This document shows, in pieces, positions 35,711 to 45,012 of a stretch of 64,000 bases of DNA. Position 1 is the first letter of the stretch. Every line of letters starts with the position of its first letter. A program made the position numbers and the translations under genes. Below the pieces are notes generated by a model. The model worked only from the letters and a program-made list of their open reading frames with translations, did not search any database and had not been told where the DNA came from. Source of the stretch: Enterococcus alishanensis (GTDB lineage Bacteria > Bacillota > Bacilli > Lactobacillales > Enterococcaceae); NCBI RefSeq assembly GCF_019218635.1, contig NZ_JAHUZB010000004.1, positions 62,001 through 126,000 of the forward strand. The letters run 5' to 3'.

Positions 35711-37136
35711 CTGACTCACCAAAAGTTTCTTGGGCATATTCTTTACTGGATTCATAAGTTGCTAAAGCTTTTTTGCGACGTTCTTTATGGTTAACGATTG
35801 GTTTAGGATAAGTGTCATCAAGTATGACCCCGTATTCTTCTTGCTGTTCAATAGTCATTTTTTCTGGTTGATGAATATATTTATCCGGTAAATCTGCCAA
35901 TTCTGGTAGATATTCTCGAATAAAATCCCCATGTTTATCAAATTTTTCAGCTTGTGTGGTGGGGTTAAAAATTCTAAAGTATGGTACTGCATCTGTTCCG
36001 GTAGATGCTGCCCACTGCCAACCTCCGATGTTACTGGCAGGATCGTAATCAATCAACATCTGTTGAAAGTATTTTTCTCCCCAGCGCCAATCGATTAACA
36101 AATCTTTAGTCAAAAAGGAGGCCACGATCATCCGCAACCGATTATGCATCCAACCAGTTTCCTTTAGTTGCCGCATCGCAGCATCCACAATTGGATAACC
36201 AGTTTTTCCCGTTTGCCAACGTTCAAATTTTTCTTGGTCATTTTCCCATTCCACAAATTTAAACTTCGCTTGAATCGGTTCATCTTTTTGTTTTGGAAAA
36301 GAAGTGTAAATCATATTGTAAAAGTCCCGCCAACAAAGTTCTTTTTGAAAGGTTGTCCTGCTTTGAGATTTATTAACCTTTTGAACCTTTTCCCAAACAG
36401 TTCGCATCGAAATTTCTCCTGTCCGTAAAAAACGTGACAAATGACTAGTCTGGTCTAAGCTAGGAATATCTCTAGCTTGCTGATATTCTTCTAAATCAGC
36501 TTGAATAAACTTTGTAAGACGTTCTTCAGCAGCTTCTTCACCAAAGGAAATTTGTTGTTCAGGAATCTTTTCAATCATTTTTTTGAATTTTTCTTCGTCT
36601 TTTGAAAACAAGACTTTTTTATAGACGGCTTTCGCGTCGTAAGCTACTTTCAAAGGTGTCTCTTTGATCATTTCCAACCATTTTTTATAATAAGGCGTAA
36701 AGACTTTATAGTAGTCGCCATCTTCTTTTTTGATTTCTTTGGCCCCATGAAGATAAGCATCTTGATATGCGTAACTTTCGATTTCATTTTCATGAAAGAA
36801 TTTAATTGCCTCTTGATCACGAACCGCGCCATAGCCGCTAGTATCTTCATTGAAATAAATCTTATTCCAATCCTTCAACTCGTTTTTCAGCCGTTCAAAT
36901 AACTCCAGCGGCTCACCATATTGAATTTGTAAATGGGCTTTTTGATCAATTGTTTCCTTAAAATGCTGAACACTTGAAAAAAATGCTTGATGATTGGGGC
37001 TATCTTGAATAAATTGATTCGGATTTGCTTGAAATAATAAGACCAATTCATCTGAACCTAAATTTTCGCAAGCATAATATAACGCTTTATTATCTTGAAT
37101 TCGTAAATCTCTGCGAAACCACATAACTGTTTTCAT
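35700..37136 (-). CDS. phrB: Deoxyribodipyrimidine photolyase, class I CPD
   Basis: The enzyme uses blue light to split cyclobutane pyrimidine dimers. The 478-residue protein has the N-terminal antenna domain (MKTVMWFRRDLRIQDNKALYYA) and the C-terminal FAD domain with signature GYPIVDAAMRQLKETGWMHNRLRM and NIGGWQWAASTGTDAVPYFRIFNP, including the tryptophans used for electron transfer. Photolyases are patchy among Lactobacillales. It is transcribed with the DUF1722 gene. Confidence 0.95.
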   Translation of the reverse strand: MKTVMWFRRDLRIQDNKALYYACENLGSDELVLLFQANPNQFIQDSPNHQAFFSSVQHFKETIDQKAHLQIQYGEPLELFERLKNELKDWNKIYFNEDTSGYGAVRDQEAIKFFHENEIESYAYQDAYLHGAKEIKKEDGDYYKVFTPYYKKWLEMIKETPLKVAYDAKAVYKKVLFSKDEEKFKKMIEKIPEQQISFGEEAAEERLTKFIQADLEEYQQARDIPSLDQTSHLSRFLRTGEISMRTVWEKVQKVNKSQSRTTFQKELCWRDFYNMIYTSFPKQKDEPIQAKFKFVEWENDQEKFERWQTGKTGYPIVDAAMRQLKETGWMHNRLRMIVASFLTKDLLIDWRWGEKYFQQMLIDYDPASNIGGWQWAASTGTDAVPYFRIFNPTTQAEKFDKHGDFIREYLPELADLPDKYIHQPEKMTIEQQEEYGVILDDTYPKPIVNHKERRKKALATYESSKEYAQETFGESDGK

Positions 37137-37334
37137 CTTCTTACCTCACTATTCCCAGTTGATTCATTTCAAGGTATCACACTATTAAAAGTGATGCATT
37201 GGATATGTTTGCAACTTATTCAGCAAGAAAAAAATCTTTCAATCTTTAGACAAATCTGTTAATAAAAAAGTTGAAAAAAACTCGCTGCAACAGATATCTA
37301 CAACATGCTTTTTCAACTTAATTTTGGATTTATT

Positions 37335-38066
37335 TTAATTAATTTCTTTCAACCAATCAACTATTTTTCGGCTAACTTCTTGTTGTTGCGCATCATTGGT
37401 GATTTCGGCTTTACCGTCACCTTTTTGCTTACCATAGCTACCAAATCCACCGTGGTTACCACCATCAATCGTAGTATAATCAGCTTTTTTTGGTAAATAT
37501 TTTTTTGCAGCATCATAACTGTCCCAATTTAACACCTTATCATTACTAGCTGTAATCGATAAGACTGGAAGCTCAGTTTGTTTAAGACTGCCTTTTTCAT
37601 CAGGATAACTAGCTAGAAAAATCATGCCCGCAACTTGATTAGCATGTTCAGCTGCAAACCGACTGGCCATCACACCGCCTAAAGAGTGTCCAGCTAAGAT
37701 ATATTTTTGCTGTGGCTTTTGTTCGATAATTTCCTCAGCTTTATTGCCGCCTAAAACGGCTAAATCCAACGGCATTTTTACAATATAAACATTGTAACCA
37801 GCTGCTGCGACCTCTTTTGCCCACACACTATAGCTTTCAGCATCTACTAACGCACCTGGATAAAAGATTAAATTTGTCTGACTTTCTTCTGGTGCCTCAA
37901 ATAATAAATAACCCGCATCATTTTGGCTAACTTTTGCTGCACTCACTGCATTTTCTGCTGGCGGATAGGTCAGTGAATTTAGATAAATTAACCCACCGGA
38001 TACTAGTAGAGCCAGAGTAATAATTACACCTAATGCTATCTTTTGCCATCTTTTTAATCGTTTCAT
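37335..38066 (-). CDS. Membrane-anchored or secreted alpha/beta hydrolase
   Basis: This 243-residue protein has an N-terminal membrane anchor or uncleaved signal (WQKIALGVIITLALLVSGGLIYL) and an alpha/beta hydrolase domain. The nucleophile elbow is AGHSLGGVMA, the acid lies near ITASNDKVLNW, and the catalytic histidine is in GGNHGGFG. ATG 38066 follows CAGGAGG; an in-frame extension to 38114 is not needed. Esterase or lipase-like activity at the cell surface is likely; the substrate is unknown. Confidence 0.85.
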   Translation of the reverse strand: MKRLKRWQKIALGVIITLALLVSGGLIYLNSLTYPPAENAVSAAKVSQNDAGYLLFEAPEESQTNLIFYPGALVDAESYSVWAKEVAAAGYNVYIVKMPLDLAVLGGNKAEEIIEQKPQQKYILAGHSLGGVMASRFAAEHANQVAGMIFLASYPDEKGSLKQTELPVLSITASNDKVLNWDSYDAAKKYLPKKADYTTIDGGNHGGFGSYGKQKGDGKAEITNDAQQQEVSRKIVDWLKEIN

Positions 38067-38114
38067 TTCGTCCCTCCTGCTGTTCATTGTAGAAGAAGAC
38101 AGGAAAAAGAACAA

Positions 38115-38669
38115 TTTTTTTAGACGTTAAATGAAAAGGCAAAGCAACTCAACAAATTTTACTATTTCTTATTTTCGATTGTAAATATCCACTGACTACT
38201 GAAGCAATCACCTGCAGATTTTAGTAAACCCAAGCCAGTATTTTTTAACTCTCGCCCATAAAAAAATGACCGCCTAAATTTAATTCATCATAAAAAATTT
38301 CCTTGTTGAGCGATGATTTCTTTAATTTTCAAACTAGTTATTCGACCAACTTGATGATTTGGTACCGTTGAAACATAAAAACTCATAGCTACTAGCGGAT
38401 AAATTAAAGAGGTTTCGTTTTACAAACGTTCAACAGCATTTATATCATCAGAAGTCCCTATCTGAGGACTGAGGCCCACATAATGGATCAAATCTACCAG
38501 CACAACTCTCTAGTTGAAATTAAATATTCTTGTGCATTTTCTCTGGACATATCTAAAACTTTCTAATGGTAAATTTTGTAAATCAAACCGTATAAAAAAC
38601 CATTTTAACAAGGTATTTTTGTAATCTAATACCTCACTAAAATGGAATCTACATTTTATTACACTAATT
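38115..38669. other. 555-base gap holding a decayed gene
   Basis: No intact frame is present. The minus strand shows consecutive fragments of protein-like sequence in shifting frames (annotated separately). The rest holds promoter-like AT-rich sequence for the alpha/beta hydrolase gene. Confidence 0.6.
38160..38560 (-). pseudogene. Decayed coding sequence, family unknown
   Basis: Minus-strand translation gives protein-like pieces in different frames: SRENAQEYLISTRE, then VDLIHYVGLSPQIGTSDD, then MSFYVSTVPNHQVGRITS, then FYGRELKNTGLGLLKSAG. Stops and frameshifts separate them. The pattern fits an old gene that lost function. I cannot name the family. Confidence 0.45.
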
Positions 38670-39605
38670 TTAATTGGCTAATTGTTCTTTTAATAACGTT
38701 TGAATTCTAATAAGTTCGTCCAATGGAATACTTTGGTAAGAAATTTCATCTAGCATAAAACCTTCACCCATTGCTTGTTCTGAATCCACTTGATTAAATG
38801 CTTCACGATAGTTTCTAAATAATAATTCGATATCATTAAAGGTAATATCTGTTTGTAAATTATCTCCTAGACTATTTAAAATACTATGATAATTTCTTAA
38901 CGATTTAATACTAACCATTTGTTTCAAAATTCCAGCTATTACTTCTCGCTGTCTTCCTTGACGGCCATAATCTCCTTCTGGATCATCATAGCGCATCCGA
39001 ACGTATTTTAATGCCTTATTCCCATTTAGATACTGTGAACCAGCTGGAAATTCAGTTTCTTCATAGGTAAAAGCAAATGGATTATCTACTTCAATTCCCC
39101 CAACTGAATCAACTAAAGTCTCGATCCCCTTCATGTTGATAACAACATAGTAATTGATTGGTATAGCTAATAATTGAGCAACAGTATCCGCAGCCATATC
39201 AACACCACCAAAAGCATAAGCGTGATTAACTTTATCCATCGTATCATGTCCAACAATCTCTGTATAAGTATCTCGAGGAATGCTTACTATTACGGTTTTT
39301 TTCGTATTTGGATTAACGGTTGCTACCATTAACGTATCAGAACGTCCTCGTTCTGTTCGACCTAAAGCACCTGTGTCAACACCTAATAATAATACGCTAA
39401 ATGATTTTTTCTGATTTAAGCTAACTTCATCAAGAGGTTGAGTTTTTTTTGCTGGCTCATATACTTCATCAGTGACTCCTTTTACATCATAAAGCACTTT
39501 TGCTGCTGTAGCAGTAATCAAGCCAACCAAAACTAATAAAATACTTACTAGTAAAATTAAGGTTTTTTTCAGCTTTCCACTTGGTCTTCTTCCCTTATTT
39601 CTCAT
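38670..39605 (-). CDS. LytR-CpsA-Psr family wall polymer ligase
   Basis: This 311-residue membrane-anchored enzyme attaches undecaprenyl-linked glycopolymers such as capsule or teichoic acids to peptidoglycan. It has a basic N-terminus, one signal anchor (residues 13-33) and an LCP domain starting at about residue 70 (SVLLLGVDTGALGRTERGRSDTLMV, IVSIPRDTYTEI, NHAYAFGG, MRYDDPEGDYGRQGRQREV). The arginines and aspartates of the LCP pocket are present. It is last in the polysaccharide operon, consistent with wall transfer of its product. Confidence 0.93.
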   Translation of the reverse strand: MRNKGRRPSGKLKKTLILLVSILLVLVGLITATAAKVLYDVKGVTDEVYEPAKKTQPLDEVSLNQKKSFSVLLLGVDTGALGRTERGRSDTLMVATVNPNTKKTVIVSIPRDTYTEIVGHDTMDKVNHAYAFGGVDMAADTVAQLLAIPINYYVVINMKGIETLVDSVGGIEVDNPFAFTYEETEFPAGSQYLNGNKALKYVRMRYDDPEGDYGRQGRQREVIAGILKQMVSIKSLRNYHSILNSLGDNLQTDITFNDIELLFRNYREAFNQVDSEQAMGEGFMLDEISYQSIPLDELIRIQTLLKEQLAN

Positions 39606-39640
39606 ATACTCACTCCATTATCCATCTAGCATGTCTTCTT

Positions 39641-40747
39641 TCAAAAATCATTAAAAGACTGGGCTAATATATCAGCTATCCGTTCACTCGCATGACCATC
39701 ACCATAGGGATTAGTTGCCTCAGACATCTTCTGATAAGCTATCGGATCTTCTAATAACCTCATCGTTTCCTGATAGACTGTTGCTTGATTTGTACCAACA
39801 AGTTTTAAAGTACCCGCTTTTATTCCTTCTGGACGCTCTGTTGTATCACGTAATACAAGAACTGGAATCCCCAGTGAGGGCGCTTCTTCTTGAACACCAC
39901 CAGAATCAGTCAAAATTAAATCTGAATGTTGTGCAAAATTATGGAAATCAAATAAATCTAGCGGTTCGATTAATTGTATATTTTTTAAATTTCCAAGTTC
40001 TTTTTCAGCCAGTTCACGAACAAGCGGATTTTTGTGCATCGGAAAAATAATTTCTACATCATCTTTTTCTTTTGCTATCTGCGCCAATGCTTTAAATACT
40101 TCTATCATTGGCTGTCCTAAATTTTCTCTTCGATGCATCGTGACTAAAAGTCTTTTCTTTCCCTCGTTTGATAAATTTGGGTGAGTATATTTTTTATCTA
40201 TCGTATATGTCATTGCATCAATCGCTGTATTTCCAGTAACAAATACTTGTTCTTGTCGATGGTTTTCTTTAATCAAATTAACGGCACTCTCCTTTGTTGG
40301 AGCAAAACAAATATCCGACAAAGCATCAACTAATTGACGATTCACTTCCTCTGGAAATGGAGAGTATTTATTCCAAGTACGTAACCCTGATTCAACATGT
40401 CCAATCGGAATTTTCAGATAATAAGCTGTTAAAGCTGCTGCTAAAGTCGTTGTCGTATCACCATGAACCAAAACAACATCCGGCATATTCGCTTCTAATA
40501 CGGGCGTCAATTTATCAATAATATGAGTTGTCATTTCGCTTAAACTTTGTTTTTTCTTCATAATATTCAAGTCAAAGTCTGGAGTTATTTTAAAAAAATT
40601 CAATACCTGATCCAGCATGTCACGATGTTGACCTGAAACGACAACTCTTGATTGAAAACGTGGATCCCTCTCTAAAGTTTTTATTACTGGTGCCATCTTG
40701 ATTGCTTCCGGTCTAGTACCAAAAATCGACATTACTTTTATCGACAT
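39641..40747 (-). CDS. wecB: UDP-N-acetylglucosamine 2-epimerase (non-hydrolysing)
   Basis: WecB interconverts UDP-GlcNAc and UDP-ManNAc. The 368-residue protein starts MSIKVMSIFGTRPEAIKMAPVIKTL and carries VHGDTTTT, GHVESGLRTWNKYSPFPEEVNRQ and LTDSGGVQEEAPSLGIPVLVLRDTTERPE, all family signatures. ATG 40747 follows GGGAGA; the in-frame extension to 40834 crosses a hairpin and is rejected. UDP-ManNAc is the donor for TagA/WecG-type transferases, one of which is encoded at 48.7-49.5 kb, so the polymer likely contains ManNAc. Confidence 0.95.
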   Translation of the reverse strand: MSIKVMSIFGTRPEAIKMAPVIKTLERDPRFQSRVVVSGQHRDMLDQVLNFFKITPDFDLNIMKKKQSLSEMTTHIIDKLTPVLEANMPDVVLVHGDTTTTLAAALTAYYLKIPIGHVESGLRTWNKYSPFPEEVNRQLVDALSDICFAPTKESAVNLIKENHRQEQVFVTGNTAIDAMTYTIDKKYTHPNLSNEGKKRLLVTMHRRENLGQPMIEVFKALAQIAKEKDDVEIIFPMHKNPLVRELAEKELGNLKNIQLIEPLDLFDFHNFAQHSDLILTDSGGVQEEAPSLGIPVLVLRDTTERPEGIKAGTLKLVGTNQATVYQETMRLLEDPIAYQKMSEATNPYGDGHASERIADILAQSFNDF

Positions 40748-40794
40748 ATGTATCTCCCTTTTATTAAAAAATTCACAATTTATAACAAAAGGTC

Positions 40795-40824
40795 TTGAAG
40801 GAGAAATCCGCCACTCTCCTTCAA
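40795..40824 (-). terminator. Intercistronic hairpin before wecB
   Basis: A perfect 10-base stem TTGAAGGAGA / TCTCCTTCAA with a 10-base loop; on the minus strand it is followed by CCTTTTG. It may terminate part of the transcription between the lipoprotein gene and wecB. Confidence 0.55.
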
Positions 40825-40913
40825 AACCCCTCATTTTCTACATAAAATAAACAATCTTAAATCTACTGATTCATAAACCATTCTTTTGTTATAACGGACA
40901 ATGAAAAAATCTA

Positions 40914-41396
40914 TTATTGTAGGTCCCATGTTTTTAGAGTTTTATCAGTTGGTGCATACTCCAATTTTGTTGGTTTTTCTCCAGTTCCAATTAGATAATA
41001 CAATTTACCAGTCGCTGATTCTTCTGGGTTTAACACACCACCAAAAGCTTCCATTTCTTCTGTTACATTGTAGGTTTTATCTTTCTTATCCGTTACTAAT
41101 TGAAAATCGATTGCTCCCATACCTTTATCTTGGGTACCAATGTTTTTGTATTCGACTGAAAAAGTAATTAATTGTTTAGGTTTTTCAGCTTCATTTACAG
41201 ATTCGCTGCTGGATACTTCAGTGATTTTCATTTCAATACCGTCAGCTGTAAAAGGCACATTTAAACCATCTTTTACTTCCACTTTAGCAATTGAAGCAGA
41301 GCTATTACCACTGTCATCTGTTTTATTGTTAGTGTTAGAATTACACCCAGTTAAAACAAAACCAACTGCGATCATACTCAATAAAAATTTTTTCAT
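40914..41396 (-). CDS. DUF4352-like lipoprotein
   Basis: This is a 160-residue predicted lipoprotein with lipobox LTGC (Cys18), a Ser/Asn/Asp-rich linker, then an immunoglobulin-like beta domain of the DUF4352/Telomere-repeat-like type (LITFSVEYKNIGTQDKGMGAIDFQLVTDKKDKTYNV...GVLNPEESATGKLYYLI). Function unknown. It lies 17 bases after the large modular protein gene and is probably co-expressed with it; a role with that protein at the surface is inference. Confidence 0.8.
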   Translation of the reverse strand: MKKFLLSMIAVGFVLTGCNSNTNNKTDDSGNSSASIAKVEVKDGLNVPFTADGIEMKITEVSSSESVNEAEKPKQLITFSVEYKNIGTQDKGMGAIDFQLVTDKKDKTYNVTEEMEAFGGVLNPEESATGKLYYLIGTGEKPTKLEYAPTDKTLKTWDLQ

Positions 41397-41412
41397 GCAA
41401 AATCTCCGTTCA

Positions 41413-44247
41413 TTAGTTCACTTGAACTGTTTTTCTATCTAATTCTTTTCCATCAGGACCATAAGCGACTAAATTGACAATATCACCTTTTTTGATGGCA
41501 TTTCCAACGTAATAAGTGAAGGATCCATTTCTAAATGTTCCACCAATTGAAACCAAGCTATTATTTATATAAAGATAAGCTTGTTTTACATCACCTGAAT
41601 AAACTCCAGAAATTTCAATTGCCCCAACGTTGTATATATTAGGAGAAATGTTGCCATTATAAGATGAATTTGCAAAAGATACTTTTACGTTTTCTTGCAA
41701 TAAGACATCGTCTGTTCCATAAGCGTTCATAGTAACATTATCGCCTTCTTTAATAGCATTACCCACATAGTAATTGAAGCGTCCATCTTTAAAAGTTCCG
41801 CCCCAAGAAATAACATTTCCGTTCACTGATAAGCGAGCTTTGCGTACATCTCCACTATATGTTCCAGTGATTTCACCATTACCAATAGTATAGCTATTTG
41901 GAGAAATTGAACCTTGTTTTGCAGGCGCTTGTTTAACAGTAACTGGGTTATTTTGAGTCAACAACGAATTATTTTGATCATAACCATTAATCATCACACT
42001 GTCTCCAGCTTTAATTCTTGATGTTCCTACCCAATAAGTAAAGCGTCCATTAGCAAAATTACCACCGAGTGATAAAACAGTTCCATTAACAATTACTTTC
42101 GCTTTTTTCACATCTCCACTGTAAACCCCAGTGATGTATTCATCTCCAACTGTATAATCACTTGCTAGCATAGTCCCTGAAGTATTAGATTCAACTCGAA
42201 CTGTTTTACTATCTAATTCTTTGTTTTCAGAATCTAAAGCAACTAAACGTACATTTGAATTTTTAGAAATTACATTTTGACCTACATAATAAGTGAAAGT
42301 ACCATTTCTAAATGTTCCACCTTGTGAAATTAATTTATCATTAACGTACAATTTAGCTTTTTTCACATCACCTGTGTAAGAACCAGTAATTTCGACCGCT
42401 CCAACTGAAAAATTATTTGGTGTAATAGTTCCAGCTGCTGCAGGCGCAGCAATTACAGTCACTTTATTATTTTGGCTTAACACATCACCATCAACATCGT
42501 AACCGTTAATTAATACGCTGTTACCTTGTTTAATTGCGTTTTTACCAACCCAGTAGCTAAATTCACCATCTTTGAAAGAGCCACCTAAAGAAAGTACTTT
42601 TCCATTAACAATTACTTTTGCTTTTTTCACATCACCTGTGTACGTTCCACGAATGTATTCATCACCAACTGTATAATCATAAGCGGAAATTGTGCCAGTA
42701 TAATTAGATAGAACTTTGACAGTTTTTTCATCTAATTTCTTTTGATCTTTATCATAAGCAACTAACACAACTTTTGAATTTTTCTTGATTAGTCCACTGT
42801 TCACTTCATAGGTGAATTTACCATCTTTCAATGTCCCACCTTTAGAGACCAAATTATCATCAACATAAAATTCAAGATAAGAAACATCACCTTCATAGTT
42901 ACCAGTGATAAGCCCTTGGCCCACAGTATAATCATTCACTGTAATACCATGAATACTTTCTTTCACTTCAACTTCAATATCTTTAGTGGTAATTCCTCTA
43001 TGACTATCTTCTACTGAATAAGTAATAAAGTATTTTCCAGCGACATTAGTATTAACGTTATTTGATTTGATGATGACTTTTGAAGTTAAGTCCCCATCTT
43101 CTTCATCATGCGCGGTAATACCTTCTAATGGATTAAAAGGTTCACCTTTTTCAATAATTTTATTTTCGGCATTGATTACCGGTAATACATTTTCACCTAC
43201 TGTTACGTTGATTGTCTTAGTAGCAGTTAACCCGTGGCTATCTGTGATTTTGTATGTTACAGGGTAAACACCTGGTACATTTGGTTGTACTGGATTATCA
43301 ATTATGACTACATTTTTAGTGATATCGCCATCTTCTTTATCAATTGCAGAGACACCTCTCATAGCAAATGAACCAGTAAAGTCTTCACCTAAAATAATTT
43401 TTCGATCTTCAGCAGTTAAAACAGGTTTTTCAGTTCCGTATGCTGGATCTAATTGAGCATATTCTAAGAAGCCACTAGATTCTTTTCCGCCACCAACAGT
43501 CCAATCAATAATGTTGTTGTCTTGAGATAGAGCTGTGTTAAAGTGATATTTCCCATCTAGGGAATTTGGCACGCGAATTTCTGTATCAGTTACGAAGCCA
43601 CCTAAATCGATGTTAATTGAACAATAAACCCGTGGTAAAATCCCGATAATTGTAGAAATTGTTGGATTTTGAATAATTAAAGAGCAACTATCTGGATCTA
43701 CTTTAATATCAGCTGAAGTATAATTTTGAGCTTTAATTTGAATACCAAAGTTATAAGCTTTCATTTCACCTGATAAATAATTGATGAAACGCGGATCTTG
43801 TAACAACGGTTTAAACTCATTAGGCAATTTCACTTGATAAAAAGTTTTGTCGTTGTATGACATGTTAGCTAATTGTCTAACATTTAAATCAACTGTTAAA
43901 ATACCTTCTGTTTTTTGGTTGTTGATAACTAAATTTTTATCGGTTGACATCTTCAAACCGATTTCTCCCCAAGCAACCAAACCAACATCTAGTGGTTGAA
44001 TAGCATTTTGTTCAGTCGTTTCCTCTGTATTTTCAACTACAGCAGATTCAGTTGGTTCTTCCGCTGGTGCTGGTTGCTCAGCATTAATTTCTGGCAAGTT
44101 ATTGTCAGCTAAACTTTCAGCTAATTCCGGCGATACTTCCTCAGTCCCCGCTGTTTTTTCTTCAGCTAACGATACGACAGGAAGTAATCCTGCATTCAAT
44201 AACATTAAACTGCTAGCACCAATAGTTAATAATTTCTTTTTCTTCAC
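41413..44247 (-). CDS. Modular secreted protein with DUF5011 and six Ig-like repeats
   Basis: This 944-residue protein has a signal peptide (residues 1-28), a Glu-rich linker, a unique N-terminal domain (about 80-265), two DUF5011-type domains (KEDGDITKNVVI...GVYPVTYKITDSHG and EEDGDLTSKVII...GKYFITYSVEDSH), then six tandem modules of about 85 residues (DYTVGDEYIRGTYTGDVKKAKVIVNG type). No sortase signal or C-terminal membrane segment is present, so it is probably released or bound to the polysaccharide or wall through its modules. It lies within the capsule operon, 64 bases after the tyrosine kinase gene. Confidence 0.85.
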   Translation of the reverse strand: MKKKKLLTIGASSLMLLNAGLLPVVSLAEEKTAGTEEVSPELAESLADNNLPEINAEQPAPAEEPTESAVVENTEETTEQNAIQPLDVGLVAWGEIGLKMSTDKNLVINNQKTEGILTVDLNVRQLANMSYNDKTFYQVKLPNEFKPLLQDPRFINYLSGEMKAYNFGIQIKAQNYTSADIKVDPDSCSLIIQNPTISTIIGILPRVYCSINIDLGGFVTDTEIRVPNSLDGKYHFNTALSQDNNIIDWTVGGGKESSGFLEYAQLDPAYGTEKPVLTAEDRKIILGEDFTGSFAMRGVSAIDKEDGDITKNVVIIDNPVQPNVPGVYPVTYKITDSHGLTATKTINVTVGENVLPVINAENKIIEKGEPFNPLEGITAHDEEDGDLTSKVIIKSNNVNTNVAGKYFITYSVEDSHRGITTKDIEVEVKESIHGITVNDYTVGQGLITGNYEGDVSYLEFYVDDNLVSKGGTLKDGKFTYEVNSGLIKKNSKVVLVAYDKDQKKLDEKTVKVLSNYTGTISAYDYTVGDEYIRGTYTGDVKKAKVIVNGKVLSLGGSFKDGEFSYWVGKNAIKQGNSVLINGYDVDGDVLSQNNKVTVIAAPAAAGTITPNNFSVGAVEITGSYTGDVKKAKLYVNDKLISQGGTFRNGTFTYYVGQNVISKNSNVRLVALDSENKELDSKTVRVESNTSGTMLASDYTVGDEYITGVYSGDVKKAKVIVNGTVLSLGGNFANGRFTYWVGTSRIKAGDSVMINGYDQNNSLLTQNNPVTVKQAPAKQGSISPNSYTIGNGEITGTYSGDVRKARLSVNGNVISWGGTFKDGRFNYYVGNAIKEGDNVTMNAYGTDDVLLQENVKVSFANSSYNGNISPNIYNVGAIEISGVYSGDVKQAYLYINNSLVSIGGTFRNGSFTYYVGNAIKKGDIVNLVAYGPDGKELDRKTVQVN
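41416..42955 (-). repeat. Six tandem Ig-like coding modules
   Basis: Each module is about 85 codons with core pattern (D/N)xYxVGxxxIxGxYxGDVKxAxLxVNxxxxSxGGxFxxGxFxYxVG. Two sub-types partly alternate (INGYD...LxQNN and VALDxxxKELDxKTV), suggesting duplication of a two-module unit. Confidence 0.8.
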
Positions 44248-44311
44248 TCTTTTTTCCCCTCTCTTTTTTTCCTTTTATGAATTGAATCTCAACTTAATCA
44301 TTCATCACCCC

Positions 44312-44995
44312 CTAATACTTATAATAATTATAATTTCCAGCACTCAGAGATTTGGCACCGTTATAAACAACGCCGATTAAGCGTGCTTTCGATCGCTCTA
44401 GTAGGGTTTTACATTTTATTAAATTATTTCGTTTCGTACGATTTTCTCGAACCACTAAAACAACGCCATCAACTTTCGATGAGAAAATTTGAGCATCTGT
44501 TACTACTAAAAGCGGTGGTGAATCGACGATAATAAAATCATATTTTTCCTCCACCTGTTGAAAAATTTCATTTAAACGATTTGAATTTAACAGCTCTGAA
44601 GGATTAGAAGGAATCGGTCCTGCAGGTAAAAAGTCTAAATTTTTAATTTGTGTTCTTTGAATAGCCTCTTCAAGTGAACTACCAACATTACTTAACAATG
44701 TGCTTAAACCAGCAACTGTGCCAGTACGTAAATTAAAAATTTTTCCAGCAGTTGCTCGGCGTAAATCACCATCAATCAATAGTACTTTTGTATTGGTTTC
44801 TGCCATGACGACCGCTAAATTTGAAGCCAAGGTCGTTTTTCCTTCTTCCTGTTCAGTTGATGTAACCAAAAGTAATTTCATTGGTCTTCCAGATGAAGCA
44901 GCAAATTGAATACTTGTTCGTACGTTGCGATATTGCTCGGTAATTGGTGAAAATCTGTTTTCAATCGCAATTAATCGGTTTTCTCTTTCTCTCAT
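44312..44995 (-). CDS. Capsule tyrosine kinase (CpsD/Wze type)
   Basis: This 227-residue BY-kinase controls chain length and export of surface polysaccharide. It has Walker A EQEEGKTTLASNLA, Walker A' LLIDGDLRR, and Walker B DFIIVDSPPLLVVTD. The C-terminal tyrosine cluster (SAGNYNYYKY) is the autophosphorylation site of this family. It needs the membrane partner encoded just upstream (Wzd/CpsC-like) and is dephosphorylated by the PHP phosphatase encoded at 57 kb. Confidence 0.93.
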   Translation of the reverse strand: MRERENRLIAIENRFSPITEQYRNVRTSIQFAASSGRPMKLLLVTSTEQEEGKTTLASNLAVVMAETNTKVLLIDGDLRRATAGKIFNLRTGTVAGLSTLLSNVGSSLEEAIQRTQIKNLDFLPAGPIPSNPSELLNSNRLNEIFQQVEEKYDFIIVDSPPLLVVTDAQIFSSKVDGVVLVVRENRTKRNNLIKCKTLLERSKARLIGVVYNGAKSLSAGNYNYYKY

Positions 44996-45012
44996 TGTTC
45001 GCTACTCCTAAT

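Noticed and set aside
40901-41167. Plus-strand frames antisense to the lipoprotein and surface protein genes
   Set aside because: They are mirror frames of well-supported minus-strand genes, without ribosome sites or recognisable products.
41413-44247. Sortase-anchored protein
   Set aside because: The C-terminus ends directly after the last module, with no LPXTG-like motif, hydrophobic span or basic tail.
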